The notes under the pieces are model-generated. The model was not told the origin of the DNA, did not search any database, and worked only from the letters and a program-made list of their open reading frames with translations. From NCBI GenBank assembly GCA_028819675.1, contig JAPPKT010000393.1, positions 1-8,624 of the forward strand: a DNA stretch of 8,624 nucleotides, written 5' to 3'. Below are positions 1-6,838 of the stretch, piece after piece (position 1 is the stretch's first letter; each line of letters starts with the position of its first letter). Both the position numbers and the translations under genes were made by a program. The stretch comes from Caldilineaceae bacterium. GTDB taxonomy: Bacteria > Chloroflexota > Anaerolineae > Caldilineales > Caldilineaceae.

Positions 1-398
1 ACGCCCCCTCTCCTACAACACGCCTCGCCGACCGTGTGTCGACATTGGTGACGAGTGCCAAATGGAAAGTGTCCAGCCAGACCACGTCCCGCCAGTCCCT
101 TTAGATCCCCCTAGGTACCGGCCTTGTGCCTGCCCTCGCACCAGCCCCAACTGACGGACGCCACCGTACGGCCAGGCCTGGCGCCTGCACTGCGTCTCGC
201 CAGAAGAAGGCATACAAGTCCAGCCACCGCTGGCGCTGATTCCCCGCCAGACTGTTCCCACCCCAAACCTGGAATGCACCAGTTGGGGCTGGGCTTCTCG
301 CCTCCTCCCGCCTACCCGCTGCGTCGGCTCCGCCAGTGACGGCTGTCGCTCAGACAATCCAACCGGTCCGGAAACGAAACCGGAAACCGCGAACGGCT
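1..398. other. Non-coding left end, no recognisable gene
   Basis: This stretch lies downstream of the glycosyltransferase stop. Both strands carry only short open frames with low-complexity, Arg/Gly/Ser/Pro-rich translations that resemble no family I know. No tRNA, SRP RNA, RNase P RNA or tmRNA signature was seen. What is visible is structure: a hairpin at 261-288, a 13-nt inverted repeat (141-153 with 280-292), a 12-nt palindrome GCCAGGCCTGGC at 171-182, and two direct copies of CCGGAAAC at 368-375 and 380-387. Open frames reach the window edge on both strands, so the end of a neighbouring gene cannot be excluded. Confidence 0.6.
261..288. repeat. Inverted repeat / hairpin downstream of the operon
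   Basis: CCCCAA (261-266) pairs with TTGGGG (283-288), and CTGG (269-272) with CCAG (279-282), around a 6-nt loop and a 2-nt bulge. It lies about 110 nt past the glycosyltransferase stop, so it could mark the 3' end of the transcript. Neither side has a T-run, so it is not a standard intrinsic terminator. The right arm is also part of a 13-nt repeat that pairs with 141-153, giving an alternative longer fold. Confidence 0.4.
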
Positions 399-2246
399 TC
401 AGTAGCGGACCCGCCAGAGCTCGTAGAGCGGTGTACCGTCCTGCTGGACGTACTCCTGTTCGCGCTCCAGCCGGCCGTCTCTCTCACCGACCAGGCGCTC
501 CAAAACTTCACGTCTTCCCTGGAAGAGCTCATTGCCCGGAGCGCGTAGGAGATAGACGTTATCAACATTTTCCAGGAACGGTTCAATTCGCTGGATAAAC
601 GCCTCGTCCGGCTCGGACAGGGAGCTGTAGCCAAATACCTCAATCGGCCTGACGCTGCCCGCACTCAGAAACCGGATCGGGGCCTCCATCCCCCAATCGA
701 GAACGATGGGGGCGCCCATTCCGCCGTACCGTAGGTCATAGGCAAGATGGTAGGAGGCGTCTGAATGGTCTACCAGGCCCCCGCTGCGCGTCAGCGCGGC
801 GTGGTAGGCGGCCGTTGCCCGTAGATCGAAAAGCACGCCGGCGCCGAAAAGGACGGCAAGTAAGACCTGGAGAACAGTCAACCGTCCGAATGGCAGTCTG
901 ATCAGGAGGCGTGAGCCCGTGTCGCGCAGCGCTTCCCACCCCCAGATTCTGGTTCTCGCCCGTCGCTTGCCGTCTCTGTCGTCAGCCTGTCGGGCATCGT
1001 AGGTCTCCGTACCGCCACCGGAAACGGACCTTCGCCAGAGTCCGTGCAGACCGGCGCCCGTCACGGCGATCGCCAGCGGGTGAAGCAGTGCATAGTGGGT
1101 GACGAACAGGTCGCTGACAGTGAACAGACTGACTGCGAACGCCGCGGCCAGCAGCAGAATGGGCGGACCGACCACACGGCGGCCAGCGGGGCGGGCCAGA
1201 GCGGCCACCGGCAGAACCAGCGCCAGCCAGGGGGTCAGCGCATTCCCCTCGACCGCGCCCAGATACCAGAGATGGTCACCGCGCAACGTCTGGAGCAGCT
1301 GCTGCCAGCGCACCGTCGCGTTCATCCAGACGGCGGCGTTGTCCACGCCATAGTAGCTGCTGCCGAGATTTTGCGTGATCGTCGCAAATGTGCCGCCCGT
1401 CTTGAGGTTGAACACAATCATGGGTACAAGGGGTAACGCGAAAGCCAGGGCAGCTGCAAGGGGAAAGGCAAGGTGGCGAAGATGACGCAGACGCGCGAGT
1501 CTGCCTTCTGGTGGCCCCGCAGGTGGAATCCGGTAGCTCTCCCCTGCAGCTGCACCAGGCAGGCGCCTTCCCCGCTGCCAAAGCCACCATCCGGCGCACA
1601 TCAGGCCGAAAGGCAAAACTATCCACGCCGCCAGCAGCTTGGCATAGACTGCCAGCCCGCCGCAAAGTGCCGAAAGAATCAGCTCGCGGCCCCGCCCGAG
1701 CCGCAGCCAGCGGAGCGCCAGCCAGATACAGGCGAAAGTAATGGGAAACGTGGCGTTTGTAACGAATATCCCCTGTCGCTGCCAGAATACGAAACTGGGT
1801 GCGGCGGCAAGGAGGGTCAGGCAGGCGAGAGCGGCCGGGGCGACAGGTGCAATGGGAGCGGCACTGCGTTCACTGAGAGCCAGCCATTCCGATACAGTTC
1901 GCTCCAGCGCAAGCAGCCCAAGGACCGCCAGCGACAGCGCCAAGAGGCGCAGATTGGGTACGCCGATGCCGGTTACAGCCAGAAACGGTATCGCCAGATA
2001 AACGTTCACGGCGCCGATGTAGTCCTGCACCATCAAGGGAAGATCGAGGCCGAAGACGGATACAGTCGCGCCGCGGAACGCGGTCACGGGCGTGCCGTGG
2101 AGCAGCTCCATCGCGTTGACGCCCGCCTCTTTGGCTTCGTCGTAGTGGAGACCGGGGAGACCCAGTTGAAATGAGGCCAGAAAAAGAAAGAGGCTGACTG
2201 AAGCAACCAGCCAGCCAAACCGGACCTTGCTCTGCCGGCGCGTCAT
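399..2246 (-). CDS. GT39/PMT-like polytopic membrane glycosyltransferase
   Basis: A 615-residue integral membrane protein, probably of the GT-C fold (GT39, ArnT/PMT_2-like). Such enzymes move a sugar from a polyprenyl-phosphate carrier to an acceptor on the outer face of the membrane. About ten to eleven hydrophobic segments are visible (roughly 12-29, 80-114, 137-154, 163-182, 188-220, 256-279, 335-350, 360-380, 383-404, 457-475). The first external loop holds HYDEAKEA at 34-41, where D36/E37 match the acidic pair expected in GT-C catalytic loops. QDYIGAVNVYLAIP (74-87) is also typical of PMT_2-like proteins. Two Arg-rich loops (225-257 and 404-455) are probably cytoplasmic. Residues 476-615 form a soluble, probably external domain. 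The ATG overlaps the previous stop as ATGA (2243-2246), with no strong Shine-Dalgarno sequence, so translation is probably coupled to the FecR-like gene. Fold class is fairly sure; donor and acceptor are unknown. Confidence 0.85.
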   Translation of the reverse strand: MTRRQSKVRFGWLVASVSLFLFLASFQLGLPGLHYDEAKEAGVNAMELLHGTPVTAFRGATVSVFGLDLPLMVQDYIGAVNVYLAIPFLAVTGIGVPNLRLLALSLAVLGLLALERTVSEWLALSERSAAPIAPVAPAALACLTLLAAAPSFVFWQRQGIFVTNATFPITFACIWLALRWLRLGRGRELILSALCGGLAVYAKLLAAWIVLPFGLMCAGWWLWQRGRRLPGAAAGESYRIPPAGPPEGRLARLRHLRHLAFPLAAALAFALPLVPMIVFNLKTGGTFATITQNLGSSYYGVDNAAVWMNATVRWQQLLQTLRGDHLWYLGAVEGNALTPWLALVLPVAALARPAGRRVVGPPILLLAAAFAVSLFTVSDLFVTHYALLHPLAIAVTGAGLHGLWRRSVSGGGTETYDARQADDRDGKRRARTRIWGWEALRDTGSRLLIRLPFGRLTVLQVLLAVLFGAGVLFDLRATAAYHAALTRSGGLVDHSDASYHLAYDLRYGGMGAPIVLDWGMEAPIRFLSAGSVRPIEVFGYSSLSEPDEAFIQRIEPFLENVDNVYLLRAPGNELFQGRREVLERLVGERDGRLEREQEYVQQDGTPLYELWRVRY

Positions 2247-3532
2247 TCGACAATCAGTTCCAGGTCGCTGGCGAAGGACAGGTAGTTCCAGCCGCTGGCA
2301 TAGAGCTTGATACTATCGATATGGGCCGGCGGTGTCGCGTCCAATAGTTCCATCAGGTTTTCCGACTCATAGCTATGCCAGTTGAACAGCGGGACCTGTT
2401 CGCCACCGAACAGAGGATAAGAAGGTAGTGGGTCCATGTTGTAGAAGCCGTGCCCCCACCGCCGTTCCTCGCCAAAGATGTCCATAAATGTGATTTCGAC
2501 GCGTAAGGGGAATTCAGAGCTCTGCTCTCCCGCGCCTGCCAGGGTCTGCCAGTCCAGATTGACGTCCAGCTTGACGACCAAAGAATCGTAGTTGTGTACG
2601 TCCTGGTCAACAATCTGGCGTATTCCAATCTCGGTATGCATCTGGTCAGGTCCCCTGTATGAGAAGCGGGCCGCGTGACGGCCGTCCTTCTCGATGAAGT
2701 CTACCGTTCCCGGCGTTACATGTGGCGGCGTGTAGCTTTCCCACACCTCCCCCAGAGGTCTGGTGAAAGCGCTGTCCTGAAGCAGGTTATGCACCGCCGC
2801 AACTGCCGGCAATATCGTCCCGTCTGCTTGAATCCACGAGCGCAGACCCGGTTCGATCTCGACAGGCTCCAGTCCAGGCCGAAAGATCCTCGCCACACCT
2901 TGTTTCACAACAATTTCGCTGCTATCCGCATTGACAAAGAAAGCGTAGTTTCCTTCCTCAAGCTGGGCCTCGCCTTGCGGTGTCTCGATCTGAACTTCGA
3001 CCGGCCGGTCGAATGCACTGCGCGTAAACAGCCGCACCTGTCCCTTTTGAACCCGGATGCGCAGCGTATAGGGTTCAATGCTGCCGGCAAAGTAGGGGCG
3101 CCGGCTCATTACAACCTCAAGAGACGAGTTGGGATAGAGGAGAATCGTTCCCATCAGTTCATCACTCTGTCCACCTGCGGGCAGGCCCAACACGCCTTGG
3201 GTCGCCGCGCCCGTCTCCAGCCGGCTGCCTTCGCTGATGCCTTCGCGTCTTTCCGTAAGGGCAATCGGCTGGTCGGAATTAGGTGGGTAGAGGAGAACTG
3301 TGCCTAGCGTGGTCTCGAATTGGAGAGCCTGTTTCGCGGCGACCGTGTGGTAGAGGTTGCGAACCGCCAGTGGGATGCTCGCTACCAGAAAAAGAAAGCA
3401 TGCGAAGGAGAGTAGAAGGACAATCCAGGCTGCGCGTTCCGGTCGTTCACGCCAGCGGGGTATGGGCTGTGAACCGATGGACGACCTCTCGTCAACTGTG
3501 GCGCTCGGCGATACCGATGGCTCCGCCGTCAT
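2243..3532 (-). CDS. FecR-like domain membrane protein with C-terminal beta-rich domain
   Basis: A 429-residue single-pass protein. Residues 1-33 are a short, basic cytoplasmic tail, 34-57 a membrane helix, and the rest is predicted to be outside. Residues about 75-235 read as a FecR-like beta-helical domain: EGSRLETGAATQGVLGLP (101-118) followed by LLYPNSSLEVV (131-141) and a second cycle near 181-235 (IETPQGEAQLEEGNYAFFV, then IVVKQGVARI). Residues 250-429 look like a carbohydrate-binding or galactose-binding-like beta sandwich with many aromatic residues. Classical FecR has a cytoplasmic sigma-factor-binding region, but this tail is too short and no FecI or TonB receptor gene is nearby. 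Anchoring or extracellular sensing is therefore more likely than sigma control (inference). The start is the ATG at 3532, 2 nt after the TPR stop, with GGAGAGGA at 3542-3549. The gene ends in an ATGA overlap with the glycosyltransferase. Confidence 0.8.
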   Translation of the reverse strand: MTAEPSVSPSATVDERSSIGSQPIPRWRERPERAAWIVLLLSFACFLFLVASIPLAVRNLYHTVAAKQALQFETTLGTVLLYPPNSDQPIALTERREGISEGSRLETGAATQGVLGLPAGGQSDELMGTILLYPNSSLEVVMSRRPYFAGSIEPYTLRIRVQKGQVRLFTRSAFDRPVEVQIETPQGEAQLEEGNYAFFVNADSSEIVVKQGVARIFRPGLEPVEIEPGLRSWIQADGTILPAVAAVHNLLQDSAFTRPLGEVWESYTPPHVTPGTVDFIEKDGRHAARFSYRGPDQMHTEIGIRQIVDQDVHNYDSLVVKLDVNLDWQTLAGAGEQSSEFPLRVEITFMDIFGEERRWGHGFYNMDPLPSYPLFGGEQVPLFNWHSYESENLMELLDATPPAHIDSIKLYASGWNYLSFASDLELIVE

Positions 3533-3534
3533 CG

Positions 3535-4167
3535 TTACGAATCCTCTCCACCCTCGCCCGGTGAGCGCCCGTTGGCGCTGCGTTTCCCGTACCGCCGCCC
3601 CTGCTGGTAGCGGCTCTCCCTTTTCTCGCGTTCTCTTTCCACCAGCTGGTCACTCAGTTTTTCCATCCAATAGCGCGCGTCGCGGTCGTTGGGATCGATC
3701 TCCAGGGCCCGCTGAAACATGGCGGAAGAACGGCTCAGGTTTCCCTGCTGTTTGTATATCAGGCCCAAGTGGTAGTGAACGTTCGGTGTGGAGGGATCAA
3801 TCCAGAGCGCTCGTTCGTAGGCAGCAATTGCCCTCGCCTGGTGCTTTGGACCTGACGTTTCCAGCCGGCCCAGATAGGCGGCTGCCAGATTCGTCCACAG
3901 AAGTACATTGTCAGGTGAAGCATCCACGGCCCTTTTCAAGGTTTCGACCGCCTTGGCCCACTTTCGCTGCAAAATCAGTGCACCGCCCATGTTTATGGCG
4001 ATGTCGGGGTCGTCGGGCAAGTCGGCCTGGAGCGGCTCGAGCACGGCGATGGCCTCACCGGGCCGGTTCGCGCGCAACAGGCGGGCGCTCTCGTTGAGTA
4101 TGCGGCGGTAATCGGCGGAGGTGCCGCCATTTTCAGATGTAGAGTTGCTCTGGTTGCTGTCCGTCAT
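3535..4167 (-). CDS. TPR-repeat protein
   Basis: A 210-residue soluble protein with about four tetratricopeptide repeats, at residues 22-54, 55-87, 88-127 and 128-161. Each has the usual small/large residue pattern and ends in a Pro turn (DLPDDP, DASPDN, WIDPST, EIDPND). The third repeat carries a 6-residue insertion (ETSGPK). TPRs are protein-interaction scaffolds, so a partner-binding role is expected; no enzymatic motif is seen. The N-terminus (1-18) is Ser/Asn-rich and the C-terminus (178-204) very basic, rich in Arg and Lys. I chose the ATG at 4167. A TTG at 4236 would add 23 residues directly after the upstream stop, but those lack TPR character and have no ribosome site. The Shine-Dalgarno sequence for 4167 is itself weak (GAG, 2 nt away). 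The gene lies 2 nt before the FecR-like gene. Confidence 0.85.
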   Translation of the reverse strand: MTDSNQSNSTSENGGTSADYRRILNESARLLRANRPGEAIAVLEPLQADLPDDPDIAINMGGALILQRKWAKAVETLKRAVDASPDNVLLWTNLAAAYLGRLETSGPKHQARAIAAYERALWIDPSTPNVHYHLGLIYKQQGNLSRSSAMFQRALEIDPNDRDARYWMEKLSDQLVEREREKRESRYQQGRRYGKRSANGRSPGEGGEDS

Positions 4168-4236
4168 CGCTCTATGTGTACTTTCACTCGGAAGGCATGG
4201 CTGGCGCAGTGATACGCAGACACTGTTCAAACGCAA

Positions 4237-4596
4237 TCAATCTGCCCGCTCAAACGCTTCGGCAGGGTTGCCGGTTCCCTCGTCTAAGTTGTGGAACACT
4301 TCGTATTCGTCCAGGGTTGGAGCAAAGAATTCGACCACAAATTCGTTGGGCAGCCCCATGGGCAGAACCAGCTCACTGAGCAGGGCCTGAACGAACATGC
4401 GCCTGCGTTCAGCTTCGAGTTGCAGCGAATCCATGTCCCATAACAGGAGCGTTCCGTACGTACCTTCTCCTGTGTAGTGAAGATCGAGTTTACCGATCGT
4501 AAGCGGCTGATCTTCTTCATCTGTCTGGGTCAAGTCAAAGAGTGCGTACTGTTCGGAACTGTGCGTGCGCACCAGGCGCTTGAGCTTCAGATTCAC
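4237..4596 (-). CDS. Unrecognised conserved-looking protein, ~119 residues
   Basis: I do not recognise this family. The protein is small, acidic and apparently soluble: no signal peptide, membrane helix, Cys motif or repeat. The N-terminal half looks beta-rich (NLKLKRLVRTHSSEQYALF, then a strand pair around LTIGKLDLHYT and YGTLLLWD). A helix follows (about 57-75), then a Pro/Glu-rich region with FVVEFFAPTLDEYEVF, and the tail is acidic. The alternating hydrophobic pattern and its place inside a tight gene string argue that it is a real gene. Two GTG starts are adjacent (4599 and 4596). I chose 4596 because it forms a GTGA overlap with the HEAT stop and lies 4 nt from GGAGG, whereas 4599 lies only 1 nt away. 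Translation is probably coupled to the HEAT gene, which hints at a functional partnership (inference). Confidence 0.75.
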   Translation of the reverse strand: MNLKLKRLVRTHSSEQYALFDLTQTDEEDQPLTIGKLDLHYTGEGTYGTLLLWDMDSLQLEAERRRMFVQALLSELVLPMGLPNEFVVEFFAPTLDEYEVFHNLDEGTGNPAEAFERAD

Positions 4597-5618
4597 CACG
4601 CCTCCCAGTCATCTGCCTCATCGTCCCATTCTTCAAGTGTTTCATCAAACAGAGGAATGCTCTGGGCATCGCCGTAAAACAGGGCCTCTTCCAGTGCGTG
4701 CTCGGCCGTCTGCACTTCCTCCGGGTCTTCGCTGGCGCTCATTGCGCTCAGCATCTCCTTCGCCCGCCGCCCGCCTAGCCGGCCTAAAGCGAAAATCGCT
4801 GCCAGCCGCACCGCCTTTCCCTCGTCGGACAGCAGCTCGACCAGGTCTTCAAGCGCGTCTCGGGCTTCCAGTTCGCCGCAGGCACGCGCAGCGGCCGCGC
4901 GCATTTCCGTCTCCGGACTGCCTAGCTCGGCCTGTACGGTCGAACGCCAGCGCACGTCTGCACTGCGTCCCATTGCCCGCAGCGCAGCCAACCGCATCTC
5001 CTCATCGTGGGAATAGTAGCAATCTTCGATCAACTCCCGGATGCCCGTCTCCCCGGAGAAGGCGATGCTCTCCAACGCACGCGCCTGAACCGACAGCGGT
5101 TCCATATCGGCGTGCAGTACTGCTAACAGCGCGTCCTCGGCGCGCATGGCCAGGGCCGGCGAGAGCTCGTCCAATTCACCGGCAAGCACAAATGCGCCGA
5201 GTGCTTCGGCCGCCGCGGCGCGCACGGTATCGTAGGGGTCGTTGTTTAGTATATGAATCAGAGGACCGACAAGATCAGCTTCTCTGTCTTCCCACAGGCC
5301 GCGTATAGCCAGTATCCGCACGTCCGGCAGGGCGTCCTTCAGTGCCAGGCGCAGCAGACGGCCCAGTTGTACGTGCAGATTGGCAACGCTCTCTTCCACG
5401 AGCGACCGTATAATATGCAGCCTGCAGCCGTCTCTGATCGTGTTCCACGCCTCTTGCACGCGCCTCATGTCGGCCAGACTCAAGTCCGACAGGACGACCA
5501 ACTCTTGCGCGGTCGGTAGCACATCGTCTTCGCGCAGTTGGCCTAACAGGACCTCGACAGTCTGCGCCGGTCTGGGTTGCGTCTGCGCGTCGCTGCTGGC
5601 TGTGACGGTGTCTCTCAC
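4593..5618 (-). CDS. HEAT-repeat protein
   Basis: A soluble alpha-helical protein of 341 residues (345 if started at the GTG at 5630). From about residue 80 on it is a string of HEAT or PBS-lyase-like repeats, with the recurring pattern of a two-helix unit ending in VR.AA..ALG. Examples in the 345-residue numbering are 103-112 (DVRILAIRGL), 135-145 (TVRAAAAEALG), 211-221 (EMRLAALRAMG), 242-252 (EMRAAAARACG) and 274-283 (VRLAAIFALG). HEAT repeats bind other proteins; no phycobilin context is present, so a scaffold role is inferred. The C-terminus (329-345) is acidic with three tryptophans. I chose the GTG at 5618 because GAGG (5625-5628) lies 6 nt upstream. The GTG at 5630 has no ribosome site but overlaps the stop of a 16-codon leader ORF. 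The gene heads the five-gene cluster and follows its own promoter. Confidence 0.87.
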   Translation of the reverse strand: MRDTVTASSDAQTQPRPAQTVEVLLGQLREDDVLPTAQELVVLSDLSLADMRRVQEAWNTIRDGCRLHIIRSLVEESVANLHVQLGRLLRLALKDALPDVRILAIRGLWEDREADLVGPLIHILNNDPYDTVRAAAAEALGAFVLAGELDELSPALAMRAEDALLAVLHADMEPLSVQARALESIAFSGETGIRELIEDCYYSHDEEMRLAALRAMGRSADVRWRSTVQAELGSPETEMRAAAARACGELEARDALEDLVELLSDEGKAVRLAAIFALGRLGGRRAKEMLSAMSASEDPEEVQTAEHALEEALFYGDAQSIPLFDETLEEWDDEADDWEAW

Positions 5619-5626
5619 GTCCCGCC

Positions 5627-5677
5627 TCACATTAAAAGAGTGTAACCTTTCCGAAAGCGGAGCTCCATCACCTGCAT
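5627..5677 (-). CDS. Possible 16-codon leader ORF upstream of the HEAT gene
   Basis: Reads MQVMELRFRKGYTLLM and then stops. It begins about 5-6 nt after the predicted transcription start, so it would be translated from an almost leaderless mRNA. Its TGA (5629-5627) merges with the GAGG Shine-Dalgarno sequence (5628-5625) of the HEAT gene. Ribosomes ending here would be placed to restart at 5618. It may be chance: 16 codons is short and the ORF has no Shine-Dalgarno sequence of its own. Confidence 0.3.
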   Translation of the reverse strand: MQVMELRFRKGYTLLM

Positions 5678-5689
5678 GGGGCTGGCTGC

Positions 5690-5718
5690 ATTATAAACGA
5701 CATTCGCACCGTTGCCAG
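5690..5718 (-). promoter_or_regulatory. Sigma-70-type promoter for the HEAT-to-GT39 cluster
   Basis: On the minus strand, CTGGCA (5718-5713, four of six matches to TTGACA) and a perfect TATAAT (5695-5690) are separated by 17 nt. Transcription would start near 5683. It sits in the 123-nt gap between the LysM gene stop and the HEAT start, just where a promoter for the downstream cluster is expected. Confidence 0.65.
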
Positions 5719-5753
5719 ATGAACCCCGCGTCCTGGTACGCCGCTGCCTGGAG

Positions 5754-6785
5754 CTACCCGGAAGGCGTCGCACTCGGTGTTTCGGTGACGACCTCTGTCG
5801 GCGTCGGTGTCGGCGTCGCCTGGAGCAGTCCGGGTAAAACGATTACGTCCCCAATCTGCAGTCGCGTGACGTCCAGGGGAGAGAGATCATTTGCCCTGAG
5901 TAAATCCTCTTGGGAAATCCCGAATCGTCTGGCAATTGCACCGATTGTATCGCCCGCTCTGATTGTGTAGGTCAGCCACGTGGGTGTAGGAGCGGCAGTC
6001 GGAGTCGCTGTCGCCGTTGTTGTCGCCGTCGAAGTTGCGGTAATGGTTGGCAGCGGGGGAAACACAGGAGCCGGCGTTGCTGTGTCTTCAATTGCGGCAA
6101 CGGTCGCAGTCGGCTCTTCTTCAACCTGCGTTGCCGTTTCAGTCGCTGTCTCAGCCGGTGGAACCGGTGTGTCCGCAGGCATGGAACCGGCCTGCGACCC
6201 TTCAGTTTCTGTGCCTGATACTTCCTGCGTCGGCGTCGGGGTTGCGTTTGCGACAACCGCCGGCTCCGAATTGGAGCTGGCCGACTGTTCCGACTGGCCT
6301 GGGCCGCTCTGAACGACCGCGGGGGCCAGGCTCTCTCGCGCAGGCAGTACATTCGGCTCGCTGTCTGAGGAAGCCGGTGTGATTACAAAGTTCTGGAGTA
6401 GAGGTAAGTTGTCACTTTCCTGCAGGAAAGTCGGCATCCCGCGCGCAATGAGAACGATGGCCAGTACACCAACCAGCAGCGCCGGTACGCCAAAGGTGAG
6501 CATCCGCGACGGAGCGGCGTGCAGGTTGCGCCCACAACTGGGGCAAATTACATGGTCGGATGTGGCCTGCTTTCCGCAGCGGAGGCACCGAATTCGGGTG
6601 ACTCGCGGGACAAGGCGAGTGCCGCACTCCGCGCATATGGTCTGATTGGGTAGAACTATGCTATAGCAGGAAGGGCAGCGCTTCGCGCCCCATGAAGGAA
6701 CTTGCGCCTCCGAACGGCCTTCGGAATGAGGTGGAATTAACTGATCGGAGTCGACCTCCGAGAAGTTTGAACTTTCTCGTGTCAT
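5754..6785 (-). CDS. Double zinc ribbon / LysM single-pass membrane protein
   Basis: A 343-residue protein in three parts. The N-terminus carries two zinc ribbons: C37-x2-C40 with C51-x2-C54, and C67-x2-C70 with C81-x2-C84 (DZR-like). A membrane helix follows at about 95-115, preceded by basic residues, so the ribbons are predicted to be cytoplasmic. A long Thr/Pro/Ala/Glu linker (125-270) resembles a wall-spanning or glycosylated stalk. A single LysM domain at 271-318 (YTIRAGDTIGAIARRFGIS, then LLRANDLSPL and LQIGDVIVLP) should bind peptidoglycan or a related glycan; a TPTPTPT-containing tail ends the protein. The protein thus links the cytoplasm to the wall. The ATG at 6785 has no clear Shine-Dalgarno sequence. 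A 4-codon ORF (6796-6782) overlaps it as ATGA and could deliver ribosomes. The gene is 53 nt after rseP with no promoter that I can see, so co-transcription is likely. Domain calls are strong; the role is inferred. Confidence 0.88.
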   Translation of the reverse strand: MTRESSNFSEVDSDQLIPPHSEGRSEAQVPSWGAKRCPSCYSIVLPNQTICAECGTRLVPRVTRIRCLRCGKQATSDHVICPSCGRNLHAAPSRMLTFGVPALLVGVLAIVLIARGMPTFLQESDNLPLLQNFVITPASSDSEPNVLPARESLAPAVVQSGPGQSEQSASSNSEPAVVANATPTPTQEVSGTETEGSQAGSMPADTPVPPAETATETATQVEEEPTATVAAIEDTATPAPVFPPLPTITATSTATTTATATPTAAPTPTWLTYTIRAGDTIGAIARRFGISQEDLLRANDLSPLDVTRLQIGDVIVLPGLLQATPTPTPTEVVTETPSATPSG

Positions 6786-6838
6786 CGTCGGGGCATGTAA
6801 CTCGCCTGTCCGGGAACTGTAAGGTTACGTCTGCGCCG

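Noticed and set aside
261..288. Intrinsic terminator for the glycosyltransferase cluster
   Set aside because: The hairpin is strong, but no T-run follows on either strand and it lies about 110 nt from the stop. It is kept only as an inverted repeat.
13..357. Minus-strand 114-codon open frame at the left end
   Set aside because: Gly/Arg/Ser/Trp-rich translation with no recognisable domain and no ribosome site. It looks like chance openness in GC-rich DNA.
1473..2174. Plus-strand 233-codon open frame
   Set aside because: It is antisense to the glycosyltransferase, whose membrane helices and motifs are clear. The plus-strand translation is Arg/Gln/Gly-rich shadow sequence.
2243..3532. Anti-sigma factor of the FecR/FecI type
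   Set aside because: The cytoplasmic segment is only about 33 residues without a sigma-binding domain, and no ECF sigma factor or TonB receptor gene is in the window.
5995..6240. Possible tandem repeat or ncRNA in the repetitive GTCGCC/GTTGCC-like region
   Set aside because: It is the Thr/Ala/Pro-rich linker of the LysM protein; the repetition follows from coding ACN/GCN/CCN codons on the minus strand.
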